Source: Catenovulum adriaticum (GTDB taxonomy: Bacteria > Pseudomonadota > Gammaproteobacteria > Enterobacterales > Alteromonadaceae). From it: a stretch of 64,000 bases of DNA. A program made the translations under genes and the position numbers. This document shows, piece after piece, positions 1-9,489 of this stretch. Within the stretch, counting starts at the first letter, position 1. Every line of letters starts with the position of its first letter. The stretch lies in assembly GCF_026725475.1 (NCBI RefSeq), contig NZ_CP109965.1, positions 1,488,001 through 1,552,000 on the forward strand, in the 5' to 3' direction. Below the pieces are notes generated by a model, which saw only the letters and a list, made by a program, of their open reading frames with translations, was not told where the DNA came from and did no database searches.

Positions 1-68
1 GAGAATATCCAAGGGTGGCGGCGTAGTAGTGATTTTTCACGACCTTTAACCAGTGTAATTGTAGCCAT
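1..68 (-). CDS. rlmI: 23S rRNA m5C1962 methyltransferase RlmI, N-terminal fragment
   Basis: Only the first 22-23 codons lie in the window, starting at the ATG at 68-66 on the minus strand and running off the left edge. The translation begins MATITLVKGREKSLLRRHPW, and the segment KGREKSLLRRHPW is the characteristic start of the PUA-like domain of RlmI (E. coli YccW), which methylates C1962 of 23S rRNA using SAM. It lies downstream of metG on the same strand with a strong terminator between them, so it is probably transcribed separately. The match is short but very specific. Confidence 0.8.
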   Translation of the reverse strand, partial: MATITLVKGREKSLLRRHPWIF

Positions 69-86
69 GTTTTGTTTCCTAAAACA

Positions 87-110
87 AAACAGCCGCAATC
101 GCGGCTGTTT
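87..110 (-). terminator. Rho-independent terminator of metG
   Basis: A 10-bp perfect stem (AAACAGCCGC / GCGGCTGTTT) with a 4-nt loop is followed on the minus strand by a T-rich tract. It sits between the metG stop codon and the start of rlmI, both on the minus strand. Confidence 0.85.
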
Positions 111-158
111 AAAAATTAATAAGTAAGTCTTTTATCAAGGTATTGAAGCAGACTAAGG

Positions 159-2201
159 TTATTTTACTCGCATACCCGGTTGAGCGCCGTCTTCAGGGTT
201 TAAAATCCATAAATCTTTACCGCCAGGACCGGCCGCTAAAATCATGCCTTCCGATAGACCAAAACGCATTTTTCTGGGTTTTAAGTTGGCAACTACAACG
301 GTTAATTTACCTTGTAAATCTTCAGGTTGATAAGCCGATTTAATTCCAGCAAATATTTGCTTTTGAACACCACCTAAATCAACTTGAATTTTAAGAAGTT
401 TATCGGCACCTTCAACATGTTCAGCTGATATTATTTTAGCAATACGTAAATCGAGTTTTGCAAAATCATCAAATTCAATTTCATCGGCAATGGGCTCTAT
501 TTCATTGCTTGCTGGTTTTGCCGGTGTCTCTTGTGTTTTAGCTGGAGATTTTTGTGCTAAGTTTTGCTTAGATGCTGCTACCATGGCTTCAATTTTTTTC
601 ATGTCTAAACGTTGTAATAAAGGTTTAAACTTCTCAATTTTATGATCCAGTAACAAATTGGCGTGATTTGCCCAATTTAGGTCATCATTTAAAAACTCGG
701 CAACTTTTGCCGCTAAAGCTGGCAAAACAGGTTTTAAATAAATGGTTAAAATGCGGAACAGGTTAAGTGATAACGAGCAAACTTGATGGGCGCGAGTTTT
801 CGTTTCTTCATTTTTCGCTAGTACCCATGGCGCTTCATCGGCGATAAACTGGTTTGCTTTATCGGCGAGTGCCATTATCTCACGAATTGCTTTGTTGTAA
901 TCACGGTTTTCGTATAATTGGGCGATGCTTTCAGCTGCATCGGTAAATGCGGTCACTAGCTCAGGTTCAATTAAATCAGCAGATAACTTGCCATCGAACT
1001 GTTTGGTAATAAAACCGGCACAACGGCTGGCGATATTAACGTATTTACCGACTAAATCTGAATTTACACGCTGTGCAAAGTCTTCTAAATTTAAGTCTAA
1101 ATCATCAACTCGGCTGGTTAATTTAGCTGCAAAATAATAACGTAGATATTCGGGCTCTAAATGCTGTAAATAGGTTTGAGCTTTAACAAAAGTCCCTTTT
1201 GACTTACTCATTTTAGTTCCGTTAACCGTTAAAAAACCGTGAGCATGAACGCCCGTTGGTTTTCGGTATCCGGCACCTTCTAACACGGCCGGCCAAAATA
1301 AACCATGAAAATTGATGATGTCTTTTCCAATAAAGTGGTGAAGCTCTGCGGTGGAATCTTTGGCCCAAAACTCGTCAAAATTAATGTTTTCTTTGTTACA
1401 TAAATTTTCAAAGCTACTCATATAGCCGATAGGGGCATCAAGCCATACATAAAAATATTTATCGGTTGTGCCTGGTATGTTAAAACCAAAGTAAGGTGAA
1501 TCTCGGCTAATATCCCAAGCTTGTAGACCTTCTTCAAACCATTCACTTAATTTATTGGAGGTTTGTTCTTGCAACGTACCAGACTTTAGCCAACCTTGAA
1601 GCATATCTTGGAATTGACCAAGTTCAAAAAAGTAATGTTCACTTTCTTTTAAAACAGGGCTGGCATTTGAAACGATTGAACGGGCATTTTTTAGCTCAAC
1701 TGGAGAATAAGTTGATCCACACACTTCGCAGTTGTCACCGTACTGATCTGCAGCGCCACATTTTGGACATTCGCCTTTAACGTACCGGTCAGGTAAAAAC
1801 ATTTCTTTTTCAGGATCAAATAATTGCTCGATGGTTCTTCGGCTAATAAAATTATTTTTATCTAGCTGCGTATAAATATGTTGAGCCAATACTTTATTTT
1901 CATCTGAATGGGTCGAATGAAAATTATCAAACTCAACTAAAAATTGACTACAATCGTGCATGTGTTCTTGTTGAATTGCGCTCACCATGTCTTCTGGTTT
2001 TAAGCCCATTTCAGCAGCTTTTAGCATGATTGGCGTGCCGTGCGCATCAGATGCGCAGACAAAATAGGTGGTATTACCACGAGATTTTTGAAATCTTACC
2101 CAAATGTCTGTTTGAATATGTTCTAATAGATGGCCTAAATGTAATGAGCCATTGGCATAGGGCAGTGCGCAAGTTACTAAAATTTTTCTGGTATCAGTCA
2201 T
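159..2201 (-). CDS. metG: Methionyl-tRNA synthetase
   Basis: Charges tRNA-Met with methionine in the cytoplasm. The 680-residue protein has the full class I layout of the long bacterial form. The HIGH-type signature (HLGH) lies near residue 20 and a CxxC-CxxC zinc knuckle (CPKCG / CEVCG) near residues 145-160. KMSKSKG lies near residue 333. A C-terminal tRNA-binding OB-fold domain (from about residue 575, FDDFAKLDLRIAKI) is joined by a low-complexity linker rich in Ala, Lys and Thr. E. coli MetG is 677 residues. It is divergent from the mrp-like gene, whose start is about 100 bp away, so the two share a short promoter region. Confidence 0.97.
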   Translation of the reverse strand: MTDTRKILVTCALPYANGSLHLGHLLEHIQTDIWVRFQKSRGNTTYFVCASDAHGTPIMLKAAEMGLKPEDMVSAIQQEHMHDCSQFLVEFDNFHSTHSDENKVLAQHIYTQLDKNNFISRRTIEQLFDPEKEMFLPDRYVKGECPKCGAADQYGDNCEVCGSTYSPVELKNARSIVSNASPVLKESEHYFFELGQFQDMLQGWLKSGTLQEQTSNKLSEWFEEGLQAWDISRDSPYFGFNIPGTTDKYFYVWLDAPIGYMSSFENLCNKENINFDEFWAKDSTAELHHFIGKDIINFHGLFWPAVLEGAGYRKPTGVHAHGFLTVNGTKMSKSKGTFVKAQTYLQHLEPEYLRYYFAAKLTSRVDDLDLNLEDFAQRVNSDLVGKYVNIASRCAGFITKQFDGKLSADLIEPELVTAFTDAAESIAQLYENRDYNKAIREIMALADKANQFIADEAPWVLAKNEETKTRAHQVCSLSLNLFRILTIYLKPVLPALAAKVAEFLNDDLNWANHANLLLDHKIEKFKPLLQRLDMKKIEAMVAASKQNLAQKSPAKTQETPAKPASNEIEPIADEIEFDDFAKLDLRIAKIISAEHVEGADKLLKIQVDLGGVQKQIFAGIKSAYQPEDLQGKLTVVVANLKPRKMRFGLSEGMILAAGPGGKDLWILNPEDGAQPGMRVK

Positions 2202-2302
2202 TTAAATTCTATTCGTTAAAATGCAGGGGAAATTAACTGCGAATACTACTGAAATTGACGCTTAATTTCATCTGCTTATTCACGTGTAAGGGTAAATTTA
2301 TT

Positions 2303-3379
2303 TTGTTTAAATCTATTTTTAAGACAAATTCAGCGAAAAAAGCCGACGTCGAAGCTCAAATTGCTGATGTTTTGACTCAATATCAGGCTGGTCATCTGGC
2401 TCAATATATTTCCTTAGAAACCAAAAAAAATGATCCTCAGCAAGTCAAATCGTTAACTATGCCGTTTAACTTGGCCGAATTAACCAACCATTTAAAATCA
2501 CATTTTAGTCAGTTAACAATAACCCAAGAGCCGCAATTAGCGTCTTTAAATAAGGCGCATCAAAATAAACTCGCTCAAATAAAACATGTGGTTGCGATTG
2601 CATCCGGGAAAGGCGGGGTTGGTAAGTCAACGACGACCGTTAATATTGCGCGCTGTTTGCGTGCTCAAGGTGCTAAAGTTGGCGTTTTAGATGCTGATAT
2701 TTATGGCCCCTCCATTCCACTTATGTTTGGTTTACAAGGTGAGCAGCCAGACACTTATGACGGCAAAATAATGCAGCCGCTCAAAACGGCAGAGGGTATT
2801 ATATGCAACTCAATCGGTTTTTTAGTCGACCCTGATGACGCAGCTATTTGGCGTGGCCCGATGGCAAGCCGTGCATTACAACAATTATTTAATGAAACTC
2901 AGTGGGGCGAATTAGATTATTTACTCATTGATTTGCCACCTGGTACTGGCGATATTCAATTAACGTTGACTCAAAGTTTACCTTTGAGTGGCGCTTTAGT
3001 CGTCACTACGCCGCAAAATATCGCATTAGCTGACGCAAAAAAAGCCATTGCAATGTTCAATAAAGTGGATGTTAGTGTGTTGGGGTTAGTTGAAAACATG
3101 AGCATGCATACGTGCAGCCAGTGTGGACATATTGAGCCGATTTTTGGGCGCGATGGGGGAAAAACGTTAGCGACCCAAGAAGGCGTTAAAGTATTGGGCC
3201 ATACACCATTAGATATAAATATTCGCGAAACTATGGATAATGGCGATGGTTCAGGGTTTAATAGCGCCCAATTTTATAATTCGTATCAAGCGATAGCTTT
3301 AAAATTAGCTTTAGAGTTGTATTTGTTGGCGCAGGCCAGACCTGCTAGCCAAAGTATTTCGATAACACAAGTTGATTAA
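2303..3379 (+). CDS. apbC: Mrp/ApbC-family iron-sulfur cluster carrier ATPase
   Basis: A P-loop ATPase that carries Fe-S clusters to apoproteins in the cytoplasm. The deviant Walker A motif GKGGVGKST lies near residue 102, the Walker B region LLIDLPPGTGD follows, and a CxxC pair (CSQC) that bridges the cluster at the dimer interface lies near residue 270. A short N-terminal MIP18/DUF59-like segment precedes the ATPase. The frame is open from a TTG at 2255, but I prefer the TTG at 2303 because an AAGGG lies upstream and the extra 16 residues look non-coding. No ATG exists until well inside the protein. Position next to metG and before dcd is the usual gammaproteobacterial arrangement. The family call is firm; the start is not. 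Confidence 0.92.
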   Translation: MFKSIFKTNSAKKADVEAQIADVLTQYQAGHLAQYISLETKKNDPQQVKSLTMPFNLAELTNHLKSHFSQLTITQEPQLASLNKAHQNKLAQIKHVVAIASGKGGVGKSTTTVNIARCLRAQGAKVGVLDADIYGPSIPLMFGLQGEQPDTYDGKIMQPLKTAEGIICNSIGFLVDPDDAAIWRGPMASRALQQLFNETQWGELDYLLIDLPPGTGDIQLTLTQSLPLSGALVVTTPQNIALADAKKAIAMFNKVDVSVLGLVENMSMHTCSQCGHIEPIFGRDGGKTLATQEGVKVLGHTPLDINIRETMDNGDGSGFNSAQFYNSYQAIALKLALELYLLAQARPASQSISITQVD

Positions 3380-3429
3380 TGCCAAGAAAAGCGATTAAAG
3401 GCAATCAACAAAAATAAAGAAGATTAACC

Positions 3430-4020
3430 ATGCGTTTATGTGATCAAGATATTATTAATGCTTTGGATGAAGGCAAAATTCAAATTCTACCGACGCCCAC
3501 TCAAGATATGATCAGTGGAGTGAGTATTGATATTAGGCTCGGCAACAAATTTAGAGTATTTCAAGAACATTCTGCGCCATTTATTGATTTAAGTGGGCCG
3601 AAAGAAGAAGTGAACAAAGCCCTCGATAGCGTCATGTCAGACGAAATTTATATTGAAGATGGGGAGGCTTTTTTCTTACATCCTGGTGAACTTGCGCTTT
3701 CAGTAACTTATGAATCAGTCACTTTACCCGATAATATTGTTGGTTGGTTAGATGGGCGTTCTTCGCTTGCAAGATTAGGTTTAATGGTGCATGTAACTGC
3801 GCATCGTATTGATCCGGGTTGGTCGGGTAATATTGTATTAGAGTTTTTTAACAGTGGTAAATTACCGTTAGCGTTAAGACCAAAAATGAAAATTGGTGCA
3901 CTTAATTTTGAAACTATGTCTGGTTCTGCAATTCGACCTTACAACAAAAGAGTTGATGCTAAATATAAAGGGCAAGACGGTGCCATTGCTAGTCGAATTA
4001 GTGAAGATGATAAAAGTTAA
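3430..4020 (+). CDS. dcd: dCTP deaminase
   Basis: Deaminates dCTP to dUTP, feeding dTTP synthesis. The 196-residue product matches the family length (E. coli 193). It carries the active-site block GRSSLARLGL followed by HRIDPGWSG, whose Glu/Arg/Ser residues bind and activate the nucleotide in the homotrimer. It starts 50 bp after the mrp-like gene with an AAGAAG-type ribosome-binding site and may be co-transcribed with it. The C-terminal tail KYKGQDGA is typical of the family. Confidence 0.97.
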   Translation: MRLCDQDIINALDEGKIQILPTPTQDMISGVSIDIRLGNKFRVFQEHSAPFIDLSGPKEEVNKALDSVMSDEIYIEDGEAFFLHPGELALSVTYESVTLPDNIVGWLDGRSSLARLGLMVHVTAHRIDPGWSGNIVLEFFNSGKLPLALRPKMKIGALNFETMSGSAIRPYNKRVDAKYKGQDGAIASRISEDDKS

Positions 4021-4045
4021 ATAACTAAATAATCTCGCAACTTGC

Positions 4046-4079
4046 AATCGCAATATGCCATTTAGGGTATATCGCGATT
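4046..4079. terminator. Hairpin between convergent dcd and yvcK-like gene
   Basis: An imperfect inverted repeat (AATCGCAATATGCC against GGGTATATCGCGATT) lies between the two convergent stop codons. It lacks a clear T-tract, so its role as a bidirectional terminator is inferred from position. Confidence 0.5.
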
Positions 4080-4090
4080 CGCTTCTTAAT

Positions 4091-4978
4091 TTATCTTAAA
4101 GCGCAAATAAGTTCGGTTAAAGCCTGTTTTAATTTGCGCTCATCGTGACGGTAAAAAACCGTTTTATCGTTTAGCGCTCTTTGCATATGCGTCAGGTTAT
4201 CAAATTTTAACGGCTCGGTATTTTCGCCTGAAAGCACCCCAGATATTTGAATATCTGGACAATTTTGCTTAAACCAATTAAGTCTTTTCGTTAAATCGGC
4301 GTTGGCACAAGGGCCGTGTTCAGGTGCCAAATTATCAATAAAAATGATTTTTGCAGATGTTTGTGCTAATGCTTGGTAAATATCTTTTACTAATAAAGCA
4401 GGCATAATACTGGTTAAGAAACTGCCAGGGCCTAATAAAATAACATTGGCATTTAAAATTGCTCTAGTGACTCGGCTTGGCGCTATGACTGAATCCGCTA
4501 ATGTTAGACATTCGGGCATCTGGCTTTGTTTATCAATATTGATTTCACCGTGAACCAAAGGTTGGTTGGCATAGTGTGCTATCAAATCAGTGGGCTGCTC
4601 GGTCATGGGGTAAAGTTTACTGTCAATTTTTAGCAGTCTTCTAACTACTTCCATAACGCCAACTGGACTGACATCCAATTGCTCAAGTGCAAAAAAGATT
4701 AAGTTGCCTAAACAGTGTTGATCAAGTTCATTGTGTTGAAAACGATAATTAAGTAAATCTGACCCAAGTTGGCTTTTGCTTAGATGCGTAATGCAATTGC
4801 GCAGGTCTCCCCAAGCAATTGAATCGACATTCTCTCTTAAACGCCCAGTCGAGCCGCCATTGTCAGTTGTTGCAACCACGCCTGTTAAGTTTGGACCCAG
4901 TGATGAAAATGTATTTAATACTTTCCCTAAGCCATGACCACCGCCAATAGCGACCAAATTAATTTGTTGTAATTGCAT
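4091..4978 (-). CDS. YvcK/CofD-like protein (putative gluconeogenesis/morphogenesis factor)
   Basis: A 295-residue protein of the UPF0052 family (E. coli YbhK, B. subtilis YvcK), related to the CofD fold that binds phosphorylated substrates. The N-terminal nucleotide-binding loop GGGHGLGKVL lies near residue 13, followed by the hallmark TTDNGGSTGRLR near residue 37. The AWGDLRNC segment follows. YvcK-type proteins bind UDP-GlcNAc and affect growth on gluconeogenic carbon sources and cell shape; the role in Gram-negatives is less clear. It is a stand-alone gene convergent with dcd. Confidence 0.9.
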   Translation of the reverse strand: MQLQQINLVAIGGGHGLGKVLNTFSSLGPNLTGVVATTDNGGSTGRLRENVDSIAWGDLRNCITHLSKSQLGSDLLNYRFQHNELDQHCLGNLIFFALEQLDVSPVGVMEVVRRLLKIDSKLYPMTEQPTDLIAHYANQPLVHGEINIDKQSQMPECLTLADSVIAPSRVTRAILNANVILLGPGSFLTSIMPALLVKDIYQALAQTSAKIIFIDNLAPEHGPCANADLTKRLNWFKQNCPDIQISGVLSGENTEPLKFDNLTHMQRALNDKTVFYRHDERKLKQALTELICALR

Positions 4979-5224
4979 TTAATATTTGAATCCAAGAATG
5001 GCTTTAAACTAACCCATAAAAATAAATTTTAAATTAACATAGAAGCGCAAAGAGCACATCTATAAATCTTTATTTTTATCAATCTAGACGGCTATTTAAC
5101 AAATAATTTAAGCTGTATTTAAAAAAGTGTTAAAAAATTATGTTTTTGCGGTGGAGAAACCGCGTAATTTGCGCTATTTTTAGCTGGTCTAATCAGTATT
5201 TATTATTTTATTTAAGGAAGCCGT

Positions 5225-7795
5225 ATGCATAAGCGTAACCTATGTGCAATTTCAGTTGGGTTGGTATTATTGGCAGGTTGTGATGGCGATACACTATCAG
5301 ATATCAATAAAGCAAGTGAAGGCCAAACCGTCATTCCAAGTTCAAAAATTGTTTATTCACCCGCGGATGGTGAGTTATCTATTCCAAATGATTTACTGTT
5401 TAGCGAAACACAAGACGGTACTTTGAATCTACCGGTTGACGACGCAAGCGATTTTACCGATCCCATTGTTGCAGTAAGTTCATTAGATGGTTGGTCGTAT
5501 CAGCAACCTTTTTTAATTGAAGTTGAATTAGATTCTCGAGTGAATAGTTTAAATGAAGCCTCTATTGCTCAAGCTGGTGCCGTTCGGTTATTTGAATCGG
5601 TAATGGGGGGCGATAACGATGCCAACCACCCAGAATGTAAAAATGTACCTCAAGGCCAAGCCTGTAAAGTATTAGCAGAGCTAACCTTTGGCGTTGATTT
5701 TGTAACCAGTTTATCGGGTCAAAACCAGATTGCTGTTATTCCATTAAAACCACTTAAATTAAACGCGAACTATTTAATTTCGGTTAGTAATCAAATTACT
5801 GACAGTGAAAATAACGCTGTCGCTATGTCAAGTACCTACAAGTCTGTTCGGCAAGATTTAAACACCCAACCGTTAGCAACTGACGCTCAAAAAAGCTTAC
5901 AAGCTGTTATTAATTCTTTTGAAACAGCATTAGCTGAATTTGGTGTAGATAAACAAAATTTAATTTTAACCGCGGCAATGACCACCCAATCGGCACCCAG
6001 TTTATCCGTAATAAAATCGTTATTGGTACAAAACCCACAAACTATGCCGGTTATTACTCAGCCACAACCAGTTGAAGTGAACGGCCAGCAATTAACCACC
6101 AAGGACGTATTATTGCCGCAAGCTGCCACTTGCCCCGACATGCTAGCACTGGCTCAATCGGGTCTTGCGAGTGATGAACAAATAGCAAGTATTAATCAAG
6201 CTTTGCCTTTTTGTATTAATAAAATGTATCAAGCCTCTATTAGCTTGCCTTACTATAGCGGTGTTGCTACCGCCGAAAATAAATTTGGTGCGACAGGTGA
6301 TAATGCATGGTGGCAAGCAAGATGTGATAGTGGAGCCACTTTACAAGGTGCAATAATGCAAGGCCAAACGCTACCAACACAAGCTCAATCAGAAAACGAT
6401 CAAGTATGCATGAGTTTTGGACTCAGAGATTTAGGCTTAGATTCTGACAGACATATTACCCAATATAATCCCGTGCCCAAAATGAAAGCAATGGATCAAC
6501 TTGATGTGCAAATTACCGTTCCTGATCCGGTTTATTTAACGGCTACCTCTGCAACTGTGACTCAAATGCCAGAAGCCGGTTGGCCAGTTGTGATTATGCA
6601 GCATGGTATCGGCAGTAAAAAAGAAGATATGCTGGCGTTAACAGGGGCGCTAGGGCAAGCCGGGTTCGCTACTGTCAGTATCGATATGACACTACACGGC
6701 AGCCGTGGATTTGATACAGATGATGATGGTAACTTGGACGTTCAAGCTAACCCAGAATCGGTGACTGCCTTTATGAATTTAGAAAATGCGCGTGCAACAC
6801 GTGATAATCTAAAACAGGGTGTGGCTGATTTATTAGGTTTACGAGTGGGACTGGCTAATTTAAGCCAAACGGAGTTTTCATCGCAAAAGCTTAATAATCA
6901 ACAGGTGTATTTTATTGGTCACTCGTTAGGTGGTATTGTCGGGGTAAACTTTACAACGCTTGCTAATACTGAATTAGCGCCAAGTGCAGACCCTTTGTTT
7001 GATATAAAAGCCAGCGTATTTGCCAATGCAGCAGGTGGCATTGCCAACTTTTTATTAGATTCAAATTCATTTGGTAACTTTATTAAAGGCAATATTGTTT
7101 TATCAAACTATCAGCCTTTTTTAACTTATTTAGCTGAAAATCAAATTAACATAGCTGAATTGCTGGCAGATGAGACGATATATGCAAGCACTAAAACCAA
7201 TTTTATCGCACAGGCTGAATTAGATAGCAGTGAACTTGGGTTATTTGAATTGGCCGAAGGTTATTTTTTACATTTAGTGCAAAATGGTGTCAATGTGCAA
7301 GCTCTAGGGGCGCAAGAACATTTAGCTAACTACCCAGTTTATTTGCAATCGTTAAGCGTAACTAAACAAGCAACATTAAACTCACTGGTTAACCAGTTTG
7401 CGTTTGCGATGCAAACGGTTATAGACAGTGCAGATCCTAATCACTACGCAGTCGGTTTACAACAAACTCAAACACCAGTATTGATCACCGAAATATGGGG
7501 TGATGGTACGCCTGCCACTTGGGATGAAACAATTCCACCTAAAGCTAGCGGTTCGCCAATAGCGGGTACGGAAGGGTTAGCTCAAATTTTAGCGTTACCT
7601 TCGGTAACAGAAAGTATCATGCAAACCGAAGCTATTTCTGGTATTGTCCGGTTTAATGCGGGTAGTCATTCATCTTTGTTATCTCCTGAAAAAAATGCAG
7701 CCGTGACTAAAGAAATGCAATTAATTATTGCAAAATATTTTGCTTCTGAAGGTCAAGCTATCTTGCTGGAGGATACGAGTGTGATTTCACAATAA
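5225..7795 (+). CDS. VolA/Pla-1/cef-type extracellular lipase, lipoprotein
   Basis: An 856-residue surface or secreted lipoprotein phospholipase/lipase. The N-terminus has a signal peptide with a lipobox (LLAGC, acylated Cys near residue 19), so it is probably anchored in the outer membrane. The middle of the protein contains an alpha/beta hydrolase core with the oxyanion-type segment VVIMQHGIGSKKEDM near residue 458. The nucleophile elbow GHSLGG follows, with Ser567 as the likely catalytic residue. A C-terminal GSHSSLL may supply the catalytic His. The bacterial virulence-factor lipase N-terminal domain fills most of residues 40-400. It is monocistronic, with a leader of about 240 bp and a strong terminator downstream. 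Related Vibrio VolA releases fatty acids from lysophosphatidylcholine; the substrate here is unknown. Confidence 0.88.
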   Translation: MHKRNLCAISVGLVLLAGCDGDTLSDINKASEGQTVIPSSKIVYSPADGELSIPNDLLFSETQDGTLNLPVDDASDFTDPIVAVSSLDGWSYQQPFLIEVELDSRVNSLNEASIAQAGAVRLFESVMGGDNDANHPECKNVPQGQACKVLAELTFGVDFVTSLSGQNQIAVIPLKPLKLNANYLISVSNQITDSENNAVAMSSTYKSVRQDLNTQPLATDAQKSLQAVINSFETALAEFGVDKQNLILTAAMTTQSAPSLSVIKSLLVQNPQTMPVITQPQPVEVNGQQLTTKDVLLPQAATCPDMLALAQSGLASDEQIASINQALPFCINKMYQASISLPYYSGVATAENKFGATGDNAWWQARCDSGATLQGAIMQGQTLPTQAQSENDQVCMSFGLRDLGLDSDRHITQYNPVPKMKAMDQLDVQITVPDPVYLTATSATVTQMPEAGWPVVIMQHGIGSKKEDMLALTGALGQAGFATVSIDMTLHGSRGFDTDDDGNLDVQANPESVTAFMNLENARATRDNLKQGVADLLGLRVGLANLSQTEFSSQKLNNQQVYFIGHSLGGIVGVNFTTLANTELAPSADPLFDIKASVFANAAGGIANFLLDSNSFGNFIKGNIVLSNYQPFLTYLAENQINIAELLADETIYASTKTNFIAQAELDSSELGLFELAEGYFLHLVQNGVNVQALGAQEHLANYPVYLQSLSVTKQATLNSLVNQFAFAMQTVIDSADPNHYAVGLQQTQTPVLITEIWGDGTPATWDETIPPKASGSPIAGTEGLAQILALPSVTESIMQTEAISGIVRFNAGSHSSLLSPEKNAAVTKEMQLIIAKYFASEGQAILLEDTSVISQ

Positions 7796-7868
7796 TTGAA
7801 CTTAATCAGACAATTTGAGACATAGATAGTTAGTACTTGTGTAAAAATATATTATAATTTAAGAAACA

Positions 7869-7895
7869 GGGTTTAGTGAATAACTAAACCCTTTT
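7869..7895 (+). terminator. Rho-independent terminator after lipase gene
   Basis: GGGTTTAG, a 7-nt loop, CTAAACCC and a TTTT run. It separates the lipase gene from yfbV. Confidence 0.85.
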
Positions 7896-7935
7896 ATGTT
7901 TGCTTAGGCTAGTGGTTAAGTAAAGAGGTAAAATC

Positions 7936-8382
7936 ATGAGCGTTAATTTGATAGCAATTATACGTGATGGTTATGATTATGGTAAAAAGTGGCCGTTAAA
8001 GCCTGAGTTGTATAGTATGTTTCCAGAATGCCGGGTAATTAAGGCGACCCAATTTGCCACTTTTGTCATTCCCATTATAGTGTTAGTAACTTTTTTTACT
8101 CAATATCAGTATTTAGGTCAGTCTTTTATCGCTCAATCAATTGCAATGTGCTGTTTAATGCTAAGTTTGCCAATACAAGGCTATATTTGGTTAGGTAAAC
8201 GGGCAAAGCAATTATTGCCAGTGAGCTTAGCAAGTTGGTATTATCAACTAGAGCATAAAATCTTATCTCAAGGGATTGATTTTAAAGGAATAGGGCATAA
8301 ACCAACATATTTAGATTTGGCTAATGCGCTTGCTGTAGCTTTTAAAAAATTGGATAAGACTTGGATAAATGACAAATTATAA
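7936..8382 (+). CDS. yfbV: UPF0208 membrane protein YfbV
   Basis: A 148-residue inner-membrane protein with two transmembrane helices around residues 40-60 and 65-85, and hydrophilic ends. The start (RDGYDYGKKWPLKPELYSMFPECR) and the length agree with E. coli YfbV (151 residues). The E. coli protein has been linked to insulation of the replication-terminus macrodomain and contact with MukB/MatP-related processes, but its biochemical activity is unknown. It lies 46 bp before the diguanylate cyclase gene and may be co-transcribed with it. Confidence 0.88.
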   Translation: MSVNLIAIIRDGYDYGKKWPLKPELYSMFPECRVIKATQFATFVIPIIVLVTFFTQYQYLGQSFIAQSIAMCCLMLSLPIQGYIWLGKRAKQLLPVSLASWYYQLEHKILSQGIDFKGIGHKPTYLDLANALAVAFKKLDKTWINDKL

Positions 8383-8427
8383 TATTGTTTAATTCGGTCT
8401 GATTATTATGTATTTTCAGGGAATGTT

Positions 8428-9438
8428 TTGACTACTAATACCATTGATCTGCTAAAGTCTGTTGCTAATATTACCAGCAAGCAAAATAAACCCGCAATCA
8501 AGACGGCATTGCTTGATGAGCTTGAAAATTTATTAACTTTTGACGTGATTACGCTATTGAAAGTAGAATCGAACTCAACGAAGGAGCATCGTCATCAAAT
8601 GGAACTAGTTGCGATTCGTTATAATGAATCTGCCATTACTGATTGTTTAGAGACAGATTTTAGTTCCGATCCACAAGTTTTAAACTGCGTTACCGATAAA
8701 CATTATCAAGTTGGGGCATGTGATAAATATAACCAACTGACATTACCACTTTTAGTTAAAAATCAAGTTTATGGCGTATTAGTGATCTATTTAGCTAAGC
8801 TTGATAAAACACTCATTAAAACGATTGAGCAACTCACAAACATTACCGCAAATTTACTCGGTACCATTCATGAAAGTGAAATAGATACCCTGACCGGATT
8901 GTTAAATCGAAAAACGTTAGAGCATAATTTAAGTGATTTTTTTTCTGATTTAAAACCCAGAGAACCCCACCTTTGTCCTTCTGAAGATGTTCACAATTGG
9001 TTAGTTATTCTAGATATTGATAATTTTAAACTGATTAACGATAAATATGGCCACACTTACGGAGACGAAGTTCTGTTATTGTTTTCAGATATTATGAAAC
9101 ATAATTTTCGTCATAGTGATATGTTGTTCCGTTATGGAGGGGAAGAATTTATTGTTGTAATCAGTTTTGTTACTGAATCTCAAGTTATTGATATTTTAGA
9201 GCGTTTCCGGTTAGCAGTCGTTTCTTATTTGTTCCCTCAAGTTGGGCGAGTAACAATGAGCGCGGGTGCCTCTCGAATTAACCCAAGTTTGCACCCTAAC
9301 ACAGTCATCGAACAAGCCGATAAAGCGCTGTATTTTTGTAAAGAAAATGGCCGAAACCAAGTAGCGCTCCATCATCAATTGGCAGTCAAAAAATTAATTG
9401 AGGCCGTTGATATCGACAGTGATATCGAACTTTTTTAG
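8428..9438 (+). CDS. GGDEF-domain diguanylate cyclase with N-terminal GAF-like sensor
   Basis: Predicted to make cyclic di-GMP from two GTP. The 336-residue protein starts at a TTG preceded by CAGGGAA; no in-frame ATG is better placed. Residues 1-150 resemble a GAF-type sensor with no transmembrane segment, so the enzyme is cytosolic. The catalytic signature is GGEEF at residues 237-241. An intact RxxD inhibitory site (RHSD) lies exactly five residues before it, which predicts product feedback inhibition. The preceding DTLTGLLNRK and DIDNFKLINDKYGH blocks are canonical. The signal sensed is unknown. Confidence 0.93.
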   Translation: MTTNTIDLLKSVANITSKQNKPAIKTALLDELENLLTFDVITLLKVESNSTKEHRHQMELVAIRYNESAITDCLETDFSSDPQVLNCVTDKHYQVGACDKYNQLTLPLLVKNQVYGVLVIYLAKLDKTLIKTIEQLTNITANLLGTIHESEIDTLTGLLNRKTLEHNLSDFFSDLKPREPHLCPSEDVHNWLVILDIDNFKLINDKYGHTYGDEVLLLFSDIMKHNFRHSDMLFRYGGEEFIVVISFVTESQVIDILERFRLAVVSYLFPQVGRVTMSAGASRINPSLHPNTVIEQADKALYFCKENGRNQVALHHQLAVKKLIEAVDIDSDIELF

Positions 9439-9451
9439 TTAATTTAAAAAA

Positions 9452-9471
9452 GTTGCTACTTGAGTAGCAAC
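9452..9471. terminator. Bidirectional terminator between GGDEF and SDR genes
   Basis: A 9-bp perfect stem (GTTGCTACT / AGTAGCAAC) lies between the two convergent stop codons, with A-rich sequence on the left and T-rich sequence on the right. Confidence 0.85.
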
Positions 9472-9489
9472 TGAATCGTTTTTACTCAA

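Noticed and set aside
143..343. Open frame overlapping the 3' end of metG on the opposite strand
   Set aside because: It lies inside a well-supported gene, has no ribosome-binding site and an unnatural composition.
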